Assembly (NCBI GenBank): GCA_025361105.1
Contig: JANYAW010000336.1
Coordinates: forward strand, 1-8,068
Length of the DNA: 8,068 bases
Source of the DNA: Rhodocyclaceae bacterium
GTDB taxonomy: Bacteria; Pseudomonadota; Gammaproteobacteria; Burkholderiales; Rhodocyclaceae
Reading direction: 5' to 3'
The notes below the pieces were generated by a model. It was not told the origin of the DNA and ran no database searches. It saw only the letters and a list, made by a program, of their open reading frames with translations. The translations under genes and the position numbers were made by a program. How positions within the stretch are numbered: the stretch's first letter is position 1; each line of letters opens with the position of its first letter. Shown piece after piece: positions 1-6,532 of the stretch.

Positions 1-1
1 C

Positions 2-967
2 GAGGCCACGCGCATCGGCGCGACGGATTTTCTTGAGAAGCCGGTGGGCATGCAAAAGCTGTTGGCGGCAGTAAAAAAAGCGCTTGAGAAGGGCACGCAC
101 ACGGCGGCGGCTGGGTTGGTGCTGGAAGATTTCCCGCGCTCAGTGCCGCTGCGTGATCTAAAAAAACGACTGGATCAAATGTTGGCCAAGCGCCCCTTGT
201 TGCTGTTGCGCTCGATGCCTGGCAGCATCCTGGAGCTGGTGATGAGTGGTTTGCATGGGCCAGGCAAATCAGCGCTCGATTTGGCGCACGATCCGCAGCC
301 CTTGGGTGTCGAACAATTGGAGCGTAATCATGGCGGCGTGTTGTGGTGCGAAGAGTTAATGCGACTCACACGCTTGCAGCAAAAAAATCTCATCTTCGCT
401 GCGGATCGTTTGGAGCGCTATGGTTTGCATTTAGTCGTCGGCACCACCCACACGCCGGCCGAATTGGCCGCTCATGGCTGGGATGAAAGCATTTTGCATC
501 GCCTGTTTGAGACCACACTAGGGGTGCCCGGGCTGATCGAATTGCGTGACGAAGTGCCGGAACTCGCGGTGCAATTGCTTGCCCGTGCAGTAGCCAGCGG
601 CGAAGTTCCGCTGCGCCGTTTGAGCACAGCGGCGCTCAATGCGTTGCGCCAACACGCGTGGACAGGCGGTTACGCGGAACTGCGTGGTGTTGTCAAATCT
701 TTGGCTCTGGCAAGTTTGAATGAGGACATCGACGAGCAAGATGCGCGTCAGTTGGTTGCACCCAGTGGTGAGACTAACCCGGCGACGGCAGGTATCGATG
801 CTACGGTTTTGAATTTGCCGCTGCGCGAAGCGCGGGAGATTTTTGAACGTATGTATTTCAATTTTCATCTGCAACGCGATGGTAGCAACATGACGCGCTT
901 GGCTGAAAAGACCGGACTGGAGCGCACACATTTGTATCGAAAACTTAAAGACTTGGGTTTGCGGTAA
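2..967 (+). CDS. NtrX-like response regulator with degenerate AAA+ domain, C-terminal part (5' end outside window)
   Basis: The reading frame is open from base 2, so the gene is cut by the window edge; 321 residues are visible. The first residues are the end of a receiver domain: GATDFLEKP contains the conserved Lys-Pro that follows beta-strand 5. A shrunken AAA+ domain follows. The Walker A position (window residues 70-78, RSMPGSILE) aligns with the usual GExGTGKE but lacks the P-loop lysine. Only about 32 residues separate it from the Walker B remnant (111-119, GGVLWCEEL), so the GAFTGA loop that contacts sigma-54 is absent. The sensor-2 region (ALNALRQHAWTGGYAELRG) is recognisable. The C-terminus (about 272-321, LPLREAREIFERMYF then SNMTRLAEKTGLERTHLYRK) is a Fis-type helix-turn-helix typical of NtrX. 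I infer a DNA-binding two-component regulator that no longer hydrolyses ATP or activates sigma-54, probably partnered with an NtrY-like kinase gene outside the window. hemE follows after 33 bases. NtrX-like is the best family call; the exact name is uncertain. Confidence 0.85.
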   Translation, partial: EATRIGATDFLEKPVGMQKLLAAVKKALEKGTHTAAAGLVLEDFPRSVPLRDLKKRLDQMLAKRPLLLLRSMPGSILELVMSGLHGPGKSALDLAHDPQPLGVEQLERNHGGVLWCEELMRLTRLQQKNLIFAADRLERYGLHLVVGTTHTPAELAAHGWDESILHRLFETTLGVPGLIELRDEVPELAVQLLARAVASGEVPLRRLSTAALNALRQHAWTGGYAELRGVVKSLALASLNEDIDEQDARQLVAPSGETNPATAGIDATVLNLPLREAREIFERMYFNFHLQRDGSNMTRLAEKTGLERTHLYRKLKDLGLR

Positions 968-1000
968 GCCTTCGATTTTTTCACTGACTCGGATTTCTCA

Positions 1001-2077
1001 ATGTCGCTACATTCATCCCGCCCAAAGAACGACACTTTTTTACGCGCACTTTTGCGTCAGCCGGTCGATTACACGCCCGTGTGGTTGATGCGCCAAGCCG
1101 GTCGCTATTTGCCGGAATATATGGAAACGCGGCGGCGCGCCGGCAGCTTTCTGGCACTGTGCAAAAACCCGCAACTGGCTTGTGAAGTCACGCTGCAACC
1201 TTTGGCGCGATTTAATCTCGACGCGGCGATTTTGTTTTCTGACATCCTCACCGTGCCGGATGCGATGGGGCTTGGCCTGTATTTCAGCGAAGGTGAAGGA
1301 CCGAAATTCGAGCGGCCACTGCGCGAAGAATGGGCGATTCGCGATCTGACCGCACCTGACCCCAACGTGCATTTGCGTTACGTAATGGATGCTGTCGCCG
1401 AGATACGCCGCGCGCTGGATAACTCGGTGCCGCTGATTGGTTTTTCTGGCAGCCCGTGGACCTTGGCCTGCTACATGATTGAAGGCGGCGCCTCAAGCGA
1501 TTACCGCACTGTCAAAACCATGCTCTACAACAGACCAGATTTGCTTCACCACATTTTGTCGGTCACGGTGACCGCGGTCACCGACTACTTGAATGCGCAG
1601 ATTGAATCAGGTGCACAAGCGGTGATGATTTTCGATTCTTGGGGTGGCGTACTTTCACATGCGGCCTACCGTGAATTTTCATTGGCTTATATGCAAAGCA
1701 TTATCAGCAATCTAAAACGCAGTCACGGCGGCGAACGCGTGCCCTGCATTGTGTTCACTAAAGGCGGCGGACAGTGGCTGGAGGCGATTGCCGACATCGG
1801 CTGTGATGCCATCGGCTGCGATTGGGCCACTGATTTGGGCAATGCGCGTCAGCGCGTCGGCAATCTTGTTGCCTTGCAGGGCAACATGGATCCGATGAGT
1901 TTGTTTGCGACGCCCGAGAAAGTTGTGCAGGAAGCGCGTCGGGTGATAGATAGTTTCGGCGACAATCATTCGGGTGGATTTGTGTTCAATTTGGGCCACG
2001 GAATTTCGCAATTTACGCCGCCAGAAAATGTCGCCGCGTTGGTCGACGCGGTGCACCGCCATAGTCGGCGGGCTTAG
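1001..2077 (+). CDS. hemE: uroporphyrinogen decarboxylase
   Basis: Complete 358-residue HemE, the usual length for bacteria. This cytoplasmic enzyme decarboxylates the four acetate side chains of uroporphyrinogen III to give coproporphyrinogen III in haem synthesis. Family signatures are clear: LMRQAGRYLPEY (29-40) with the substrate-binding arginines 31 and 35, LFSDILTVPDAMGL (79-92) with the catalytic aspartate 81, GSPWTLACYMIEGG (150-163) with tyrosine 158, FDSWGG (211-216) with serine 213, and NLGHGI (330-335) with histidine 333. The ATG at 1001 fits the family N-terminus (NDTFLRALLRQPVDYTPVW begins at residue 10); the Shine-Dalgarno sequence ahead of it is weak. It lies 33 bases after the NtrX-like gene with no visible terminator between, so it may be partly co-transcribed. 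Downstream is a terminator-like hairpin and then an unusually long non-coding gap. Nothing in the protein looks damaged. Confidence 0.97.
   Translation: MSLHSSRPKNDTFLRALLRQPVDYTPVWLMRQAGRYLPEYMETRRRAGSFLALCKNPQLACEVTLQPLARFNLDAAILFSDILTVPDAMGLGLYFSEGEGPKFERPLREEWAIRDLTAPDPNVHLRYVMDAVAEIRRALDNSVPLIGFSGSPWTLACYMIEGGASSDYRTVKTMLYNRPDLLHHILSVTVTAVTDYLNAQIESGAQAVMIFDSWGGVLSHAAYREFSLAYMQSIISNLKRSHGGERVPCIVFTKGGGQWLEAIADIGCDAIGCDWATDLGNARQRVGNLVALQGNMDPMSLFATPEKVVQEARRVIDSFGDNHSGGFVFNLGHGISQFTPPENVAALVDAVHRHSRRA
1566..1583. repeat. perfect 18-bp palindrome inside hemE
   Basis: CGGTGACCGCGGTCACCG is its own reverse complement, and another GGTCAC copy lies immediately upstream at 1561-1566. It encodes the repetitive peptide stretch VTAVT, so coding constraint and GC-rich codon choice may explain it. 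No function is assigned. Confidence 0.5.
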
Positions 2078-2138
2078 TCAGGCGGTTGACTGGTTGCAGC
2101 CCCGATGGAGAGGGGGTTCGCTCGTAATGGCGTGACAA

Positions 2139-2161
2139 AAACCCCGTTCAAATGGGGGTTT
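2139..2161. terminator. terminator-like hairpin after hemE
   Basis: AAACCCC (2139-2145) pairs perfectly with GGGGTTT (2155-2161) around a 9-base loop. Only three T residues end the stem on the plus strand, while five T residues follow it when read on the minus strand, so it could be bidirectional and is a weak rho-independent terminator for hemE. An upstream GGGGTT copy (2113-2118) could pair with the same AACCCC, giving an alternative, mutually exclusive hairpin. Confidence 0.5.
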
Positions 2162-2175
2162 ACACGACTCAAAAG

Positions 2176-2203
2176 TTGACACTAAAGTCAAAGAAAATAT
2201 TTT
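2176..2203 (+). promoter_or_regulatory. possible sigma-70 promoter upstream of priA
   Basis: A perfect -35 hexamer TTGACA (2176-2181) is followed after 16 bases by TATTTT (2198-2203), a fair -10 match. It would give a leader of nearly 300 bases before priA, which is long, so another start nearer priA or a transcript serving the DnaA-box region is also possible. Judged only by similarity to the consensus. Confidence 0.25.
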
Positions 2204-2217
2204 CGTCGGGACTTGAC

Positions 2218-2226
2218 TTATTCACA
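2218..2226 (+). promoter_or_regulatory. DnaA-box candidate
   Basis: TTATTCACA matches the relaxed DnaA-box consensus TTWTNCACA at every position. It lies between two AT-rich stretches in the hemE-priA gap, about 170 bases left of the main cluster. Confidence 0.45.
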
Positions 2227-2382
2227 GAAGCTGGGGTAGTGCGGGATTTCAGGGCAGCGCACCATTGCGCATACAGCTTAATATGCAACTCATTGAAATA
2301 TAAGCACTTTAATTCTGGTCAATTGTTGCACAATGCTTACAAACCCTTTGTTAGACGGTCACTCCCATGTTGAAACACAAGG

Positions 2383-2417
2383 TTTCCCACAAAGTTATCC
2401 ACAGAAATTGTGGGTAA
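2383..2417. promoter_or_regulatory. DnaA-box cluster in an inverted repeat
   Basis: At the centre is TTATCCACA (2395-2403), the perfect high-affinity DnaA box. It is flanked by two near-boxes pointing towards each other: TTTCCCACA on the plus strand (2383-2391) and TTACCCACA on the minus strand (2409-2417), each one base off the consensus. The flanks form a perfect 7-bp inverted repeat, CCCACAA (2386-2392) and TTGTGGG (2408-2414), with a 15-base spacer that puts the arms about two helical turns apart. The cluster ends about 80 bases before the priA start codon. DnaA binding here is likely; whether it serves origin firing or transcriptional control is not decided by the sequence. Confidence 0.6.
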
Positions 2418-2499
2418 GAATAAATCCCTTTCGGCCCATAGGTTTAGGCGATAAATGCGAAGTATCTTCGAGATGTATTGAGCAAGCTACTGAACGGTC

Positions 2500-4557
2500 A
2501 TGAAACTCATCCGCGTAGCACTCGACTTGCCCTTGCCACGGCAATTTGACTACCTCGCGCCGGACGCGCTGGAGAGCGATATTGGCCGCTTTGTGAGAGT
2601 GCCGTTTGGCAGCGGAACGAAAGTGGGTATTGTGCTGGCGCTGCTTGATGCCACCGATCAGCCAGTGGAAAAACTTAAAGCGGTACAAGCCATCTTGTGC
2701 GAAATTCCCACGCTGCCCGCGTCATTTATCGCGCTGTGTGAATTTTGTGCGCGCTACTACCAGGCGCCGTTGGGCGAAGTGCTGGCCTTCGCCTTACCGC
2801 CGATGTTGCGGCGCGGTAAGTTGCCGAGGATGAGCGCGCCTGTGTCTGGCGACGGCGGCGAAGCAGGGGTTTCGCGAAGCACTGCTTTGCGCCTGCGTGG
2901 CGGGTCGACTGTACTAAGCCGGCACTCTGCGCCAGCACCAACTGGCGAATTGCCGACTTTACTCACCGCTCAAGCGCAAGCCGTCGACGCAATTCTGTTG
3001 GCAAAAAATTTCCAAACTTTCCTCTTGCACGGTATAACCGGCAGCGGTAAAACCGAAGTGTATTTACGCGCCATCGCCGCCGTGTTAGCGCGTGGTGGCC
3101 AAGCGCTGATGCTGGTGCCGGAAATCGCCCTGACGCCGCAATTGCAAGGTCGCGTCGCCGCCCGGTTTCCCGATGCACATATCGTTGCCGCCCATAGCGG
3201 GGTGCCCGACGCAGCGCGTGCGCGCGGATTTTTGGAGGCGCTCGCTGGTCGCGCGGATATTGTGCTCGGCACGCGCTTGTCTATCTTTATGCCGCTGCCG
3301 CGCTTGCAAATTATTGTGGTCGATGAAGAACACGACGGCTCATTCAAACAACAAGACGGATTACGTTATTCGGCCCGCGACTTGGCCATCTGGCGTGCGC
3401 AACAGCTTGGTATCCCTGTCGTGCTTGGCTCGGCCACGCCGACGCTGGAGACGTTTTTTCACGCTCACAATGGGCGCTACACGCTGCTTGAATTACCGCT
3501 GCGCGCCGTGGCGAAAAATTTACCGGCTGTTCGGGTCGTCGATACGCGACGCGAGAAACTTCAGGACGGATTATCGCAAGCGCTCATCGACGCGATGAGT
3601 TTGCGGCTTGAGCGCGGCGAACAAAGTTTGATATTTTTGAATCGCCGTGGCTATGCGCCAGTGTTGGCCTGCCCACCGTGCGGGTGGATTTCGCGCTGTC
3701 ATCGTTGCGCCGCGAATCTGGTGGTGCACCTGGCTGACCGTCGCCTGCGTTGTCACCACTGCGGTTTTGAAGCGCTGATTCCGCGCGCCTGCCCCACGTG
3801 TGGCAACGTCGATTTGAAACCCTTCGGGCGTGGTACGCAACGACTGGAAACGATACTCGGCGAACGATTTCCAAAGGCGAGAATTTTGCGCATCGACCGC
3901 GATTCGGCCAGCACGCCAAAAAAATGGCAAGCGCTGCTGGATACCATCCACGCCGGTGAAGCCGACATCCTGATTGGCACACAGATGCTGGCCAAAGGTC
4001 ACGATTTCCCGCGCCTAACGATGGTCGGTGCCATCGGTGCCGATGCCGCATTGTTCGCCGCTGATTTTCGTGCGCCAGAGCGCTTGTTTGCGCAATTAAT
4101 GCAAGTCGGCGGTCGCAGCGGTCGTGCTGATTTACCCGGCGAAGTGCTGATACAAACTGACTATCCGGACCACGCTTTGTACGAGGCTTTGGTCGATGGC
4201 GATTACGGTCGCTTTGCTCGCACTTTATTGCTCGAACGCGAAATTGCCGGATTCCCGCCGTATAGCTTTCAGGCGCTATTGCGTGCTGAAGCGCGCACGG
4301 TGGAGGATTCGCTGGCCTTCCTCGCCAACGCACGCCGTGATGCCGTCGCGCTAGGCATTTCAGGCATTGCGCTCTACGATCCGGTGCCGATGAAAATGCA
4401 GCGGCTGATGGCCCTTGAGCGCGCTCAGTTGCTGGTTGAGTCCACAAGTCGCCCGGCGCTGCAAGCCTTCCTGGCGCGCTGGATGGAGGCGATTTACGCA
4501 CTGAAGAAAACCAGCGGATTGCGCTGGCATTTGGATGTAGATCCGCTGGAAATTTAA
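2500..4557 (+). CDS. priA: primosomal replication restart helicase PriA
   Basis: Complete 685-residue PriA, somewhat shorter than the 732 residues of E. coli. PriA recognises stalled forks and D-loops, moves 3' to 5' and helps reload DnaB. The N-terminal 3'-DNA-binding domain (1 to about 103) begins with the typical MKLIRVALDLPLPRQFDYLAP, which fixes the ATG at 2500 despite a weak Shine-Dalgarno sequence. Helicase motifs follow: Walker A GITGSGKT (178-185), DEEH (275-278), SAT (311-313), GTQMLAKGHDFP (493-504) and QVGGRSGR (535-542). Eight cysteines that bind two zinc ions are all present: 391, 394, 400, 403, 418, 421, 431 and 434. Between about 105 and 152, where a winged-helix domain is expected, there is instead a Gly/Ser/Arg/Ala-rich linker encoded over a DNA palindrome. 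The helicase core looks intact, so I expect a working enzyme. It ends one base from the converging kinase gene. Confidence 0.97.
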   Translation: MKLIRVALDLPLPRQFDYLAPDALESDIGRFVRVPFGSGTKVGIVLALLDATDQPVEKLKAVQAILCEIPTLPASFIALCEFCARYYQAPLGEVLAFALPPMLRRGKLPRMSAPVSGDGGEAGVSRSTALRLRGGSTVLSRHSAPAPTGELPTLLTAQAQAVDAILLAKNFQTFLLHGITGSGKTEVYLRAIAAVLARGGQALMLVPEIALTPQLQGRVAARFPDAHIVAAHSGVPDAARARGFLEALAGRADIVLGTRLSIFMPLPRLQIIVVDEEHDGSFKQQDGLRYSARDLAIWRAQQLGIPVVLGSATPTLETFFHAHNGRYTLLELPLRAVAKNLPAVRVVDTRREKLQDGLSQALIDAMSLRLERGEQSLIFLNRRGYAPVLACPPCGWISRCHRCAANLVVHLADRRLRCHHCGFEALIPRACPTCGNVDLKPFGRGTQRLETILGERFPKARILRIDRDSASTPKKWQALLDTIHAGEADILIGTQMLAKGHDFPRLTMVGAIGADAALFAADFRAPERLFAQLMQVGGRSGRADLPGEVLIQTDYPDHALYEALVDGDYGRFARTLLLEREIAGFPPYSFQALLRAEARTVEDSLAFLANARRDAVALGISGIALYDPVPMKMQRLMALERAQLLVESTSRPALQAFLARWMEAIYALKKTSGLRWHLDVDPLEI
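2863..2896. repeat. palindromic element within the priA linker
   Basis: CGCGAAGCA (2873-2881) and TGCTTTGCG (2883-2891) form a 9-bp stem with one G-T wobble around a single base. An outer GCAGG (2863-2867) and CCTGC (2892-2896) extend the pairing after a 5-base bulge. It sits in the low-complexity part of priA (residues about 112-145) and is in frame. It resembles dispersed palindromic repeats that land in genes in other bacteria, but no second copy occurs in this window. Confidence 0.4.
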
Positions 4558-4558
4558 T

Positions 4559-5476
4559 TTAATCGACTAGCCACGCCGCGCCGCGCACGCCGGACGAATC
4601 GCCGTGCAGTGGCCTGAGCAGGCGAGTTTTCACAGAGTCAGAAAATACATGGGCTTGCCATAGTCGCGGCACATTGTCGTAAAGGCGCTCGATGTTGGAA
4701 AGCCCACCACCCAACACAATCACATCGGGGTCGAGGATGTTGATCACACTCGCCAACGCGTGAGCAAGGCGTTGCTCGTATCGCTGTAGCGTCGCTTCGC
4801 AAGCTGCATCGTCTGCGTTGGCGGCAGCGACAATTTCGGCAGCGGATTCCACATCCTGTTGTGTTGTAAAGCGATGATTGTGCACCAAGCCCGGACCGGA
4901 TAAATACAACTCAATGCAGTGCTTTTTTCCGCAGTAACAAAGCCTTTCGTGATCGCCACTTTCGTTGGCGAAGTCCGCCAGCGGATTGTGCCCCCACTCA
5001 CCAGCAATGCCATTGGCACCCGCTAACACTTTCTCATTTACGACAATTCCACCACCAACACCAGTACCCAAAATCACACCAAACACGACCTCGGCATTTA
5101 CGCCAGCGCCATCGATGGCTTCGGATAGCGCGAAGCAATTTGCATCATTGGCGAGTTGTACTTCGCGCCCGAGCACCGCTTGTAGATCATGGCGCAAGGG
5201 CTTGCCGTTCAGGCACGTGGAATTAGCATTTCTGACCAGACCAGTGACCCTCGATTCCGTGCCTGGGATGCCAATACCGATTCGTGATAACGGCGTGCTA
5301 CCAGCACCAACTGAGGATTCCGTCAATCTAACCAAACCGGCAATCGCCTGTATCGTCGCGACATAGTCGCCTTGTGGCGTGGCGACACGTTCACGCATCA
5401 GGCAGTGTCCATCCGCGTCCAGCGCAATGACCTCAATCTTCGTGCCGCCGAGATCGATACCAATGCGAACTTGCAT
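4559..5476 (-). CDS. mak: ROK-family fructokinase, Mak-like
   Basis: A 305-residue ROK-family sugar kinase that closely follows E. coli Mak (manno/fructokinase, about 302 residues), which phosphorylates fructose at C6 with ATP in the cytoplasm. Visible features from the chosen start: phosphate loop DLGGTK (8-13), NANSTCLNGKPL (83-94), LANDANC (108-114) with the likely catalytic base Asp111, GTGVGGG (137-143), the ROK zinc site made by His163 in EWGHNP and Cys180, Cys182 and Cys187 in CYCGKKHCIE, then NILDPDVIVLGGGLSN (246-261) and HGDSSGVRGAAWL near the end, which matches the Mak C-terminus. I chose the ATG at 5476 because it gives the Mak N-terminus; a GTG 18 bases upstream would lie inside the LysR gene. 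The start is one base past the LysR stop, so translation is probably coupled. N-acetylglucosamine kinase or glucokinase is less likely. It converges on priA with a one-base gap and no room for a separate terminator. Confidence 0.85.
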   Translation of the reverse strand: MQVRIGIDLGGTKIEVIALDADGHCLMRERVATPQGDYVATIQAIAGLVRLTESSVGAGSTPLSRIGIGIPGTESRVTGLVRNANSTCLNGKPLRHDLQAVLGREVQLANDANCFALSEAIDGAGVNAEVVFGVILGTGVGGGIVVNEKVLAGANGIAGEWGHNPLADFANESGDHERLCYCGKKHCIELYLSGPGLVHNHRFTTQQDVESAAEIVAAANADDAACEATLQRYEQRLAHALASVINILDPDVIVLGGGLSNIERLYDNVPRLWQAHVFSDSVKTRLLRPLHGDSSGVRGAAWLVD

Positions 5477-5477
5477 G

Positions 5478-6423
5478 TCAGTGAGCCGCGCCACGGCCGG
5501 ACAGCAATGAAGCGCGCGTCACTGGGCTTTGCAACTGCACGAGCCACCATTGCAAGGCTCGTCCATGACTGGATTTCTCCGCCTTCCTCCAGGCATACCT
5601 AAATTCCAATTGTTGTTCGGCACGTTCGACACGCTTCACTACCAATTGCCCGTTATCGATGTAGGGCTGCGCAAGGCCGGTTGGCAGGAAGCCGGAGCCG
5701 ATTCCTCTGATCTGTGCTTCCAACTTGGCCGACATATCGGTGACCGTGAACACATCCTGGCCGACCAATAATCCGATGCTCATCGAGATACCGCGTTGCG
5801 CAGAATCGGCCACGGCGACCGCGCGATATTGGCGAATATCATTGTCTTTCAAGGGCTCGGGAAGTTTCGCCAAGGGGTGGCGCGGCGCAACAGCGAAGAC
5901 AAATTTCAGATGACCAAGCGGGGCTTGCAGAAAATCGACGCGTGCGCTTGGTGTCATCACCACACCCAGGGCCAGATCAGCCGCGCCGGAGCTAAGTGCT
6001 TCCAATGTTCCAGATAAGGTTTCATTGGCAAGCTTGACGCGGGTCGGTGGGTTCAGCGCAAAAAACTGCTCGCACAATTCCATCATCGTCACCCTATTGA
6101 TGAACACTGTCCACCGCTATCGTCAGTTGCGGCTCCCAGCCGGTGGCGACCCGGCGTATGCGATTGGCGACCGCATCAATGTCTGCCAGCAGCCGCTCGC
6201 CTTCGCGCAGCAATTCGCTGCCGGCCTCGGTCAAGCGAGCCTGTCGCGAACTGCGATCAAACAGCAACACGTCGAGTGCATCTTCCATTTGCCGCACACG
6301 ATAGGTGAGGGCACTGGGAACCATATTGACGTGGCGCGCCGCAGCGGCAAAGCTGCCCGTACGTGCAATGGTTTGCAACATGGCCAAGGCATCTGGTGTC
6401 AGGACATCGCGAGCAGTCGTCAT
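5478..6423 (-). pseudogene. LysR-type transcriptional regulator split by a frameshift
   Basis: Two overlapping frames together make one LysR regulator of about 315 residues, normal for the family. The first part, from the ATG at 6423, carries the winged helix-turn-helix (LTPDALAMLQTIARTGSFAAAA then VPSALTYRVRQMEDAL, DVLLFDR and LTEAG) and reads to IAVDS before stopping at 6094. The second frame continues from about 6104 (FINRVTMMELCEQFFALN) through the effector domain (ETLSGTLEALSSGAADLALGV) to the stop at 5478. The break at about 6100-6106 needs a net +1 or -2 change; no obvious slippery sequence is visible. An in-frame TTG at 6447 could extend the start but would overlap the putative operator. 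The gene is divergent from the pirin gene, a layout also seen at E. coli yhaJ-yhaK, so it probably controlled pirin and the following gene. It may be a true pseudogene, a sequencing error or, less likely, a recoded gene; codon use and sequence quality elsewhere in it look normal. Confidence 0.85.
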
Positions 6424-6439
6424 GATATGGGTCAAGGTT

Positions 6440-6460
6440 TCATTCAATATTTTTGAATGA
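6440..6460. promoter_or_regulatory. putative LysR operator between lysR and pirin genes
   Basis: TCATTCAA (6440-6447) and TTGAATGA (6453-6460) form a perfect 8-bp inverted repeat with a 5-base AT spacer. It contains the T-N11-A pattern typical of LysR-type operators. It lies 17 bases upstream of the LysR ATG and about 72 bases before the pirin ATG, the position expected for a site that represses the regulator's own gene and activates the divergent one. Binding by this LysR protein is inferred from position. Confidence 0.5.
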
Positions 6461-6532
6461 TGACATCAAATGCCCAGGTCTTGCAATCACCGCTAGGCGC
6501 GCAAGATGCTACTTATCGACAAGGAGGATGCA

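Larger units (their letters stand above)
2078..2499. other. 422-base non-coding region between hemE and priA; possible DnaA-bound region or replication origin
   Basis: By far the longest gap in the window; other complete gaps are 1 to about 110 bases. From left to right it holds a terminator-like hairpin (2139-2161), AT-rich sequence with a possible promoter (about 2171-2205), a consensus-matching DnaA box (2218-2226), a second AT-rich stretch (about 2278-2345) ending in a near-box at 2324-2332, and a compact cluster of three DnaA-box-like sequences at 2383-2417. Clustered DnaA boxes beside AT-rich DNA are the usual parts of a bacterial origin, and hemE flanks the origin in some alphaproteobacteria such as Caulobacter. 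In betaproteobacteria the origin more often lies beside dnaA. The box pattern is seen directly; the origin role is inference. DnaA control of priA is an alternative. The only open frame here (2152-2373) looks spurious. Confidence 0.4.

Noticed and set aside
518..931. 137-codon minus-strand open frame opposite the NtrX-like gene
   Set aside because: Antisense to the conserved AAA+ remnant and helix-turn-helix; no domain or ribosome binding site.
2152..2373. Small plus-strand open frame of 73 codons in the hemE-priA gap
   Set aside because: It starts inside the terminator-like hairpin, lacks a ribosome binding site, has no recognisable domain and overlaps the DnaA-box region; probably chance.
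2458..2470. Small hairpin CGAAG-TAT-CTTCG just before priA
   Set aside because: Only five base pairs and no associated signal; too weak to call a regulatory element.
2395..2688. 97-codon minus-strand open frame upstream of and overlapping priA
   Set aside because: It would end inside the perfect DnaA box and overlaps the PriA N-terminal domain; no recognisable features.
3584..4501. Long 305-codon minus-strand open frame opposite priA
   Set aside because: It is antisense to conserved helicase and zinc-binding coding sequence, is rich in Arg, Pro and Ala as expected for a shadow frame, and shows no known domain.
4965..5366. 133-codon plus-strand open frame opposite the fructokinase gene
   Set aside because: Covers the conserved ROK motifs on the other strand; low-complexity Ser/Pro/Thr composition typical of a shadow frame.
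6025..6456. 143-codon plus-strand open frame opposite the LysR gene
   Set aside because: Antisense to the LysR helix-turn-helix; the protein resembles no known family.
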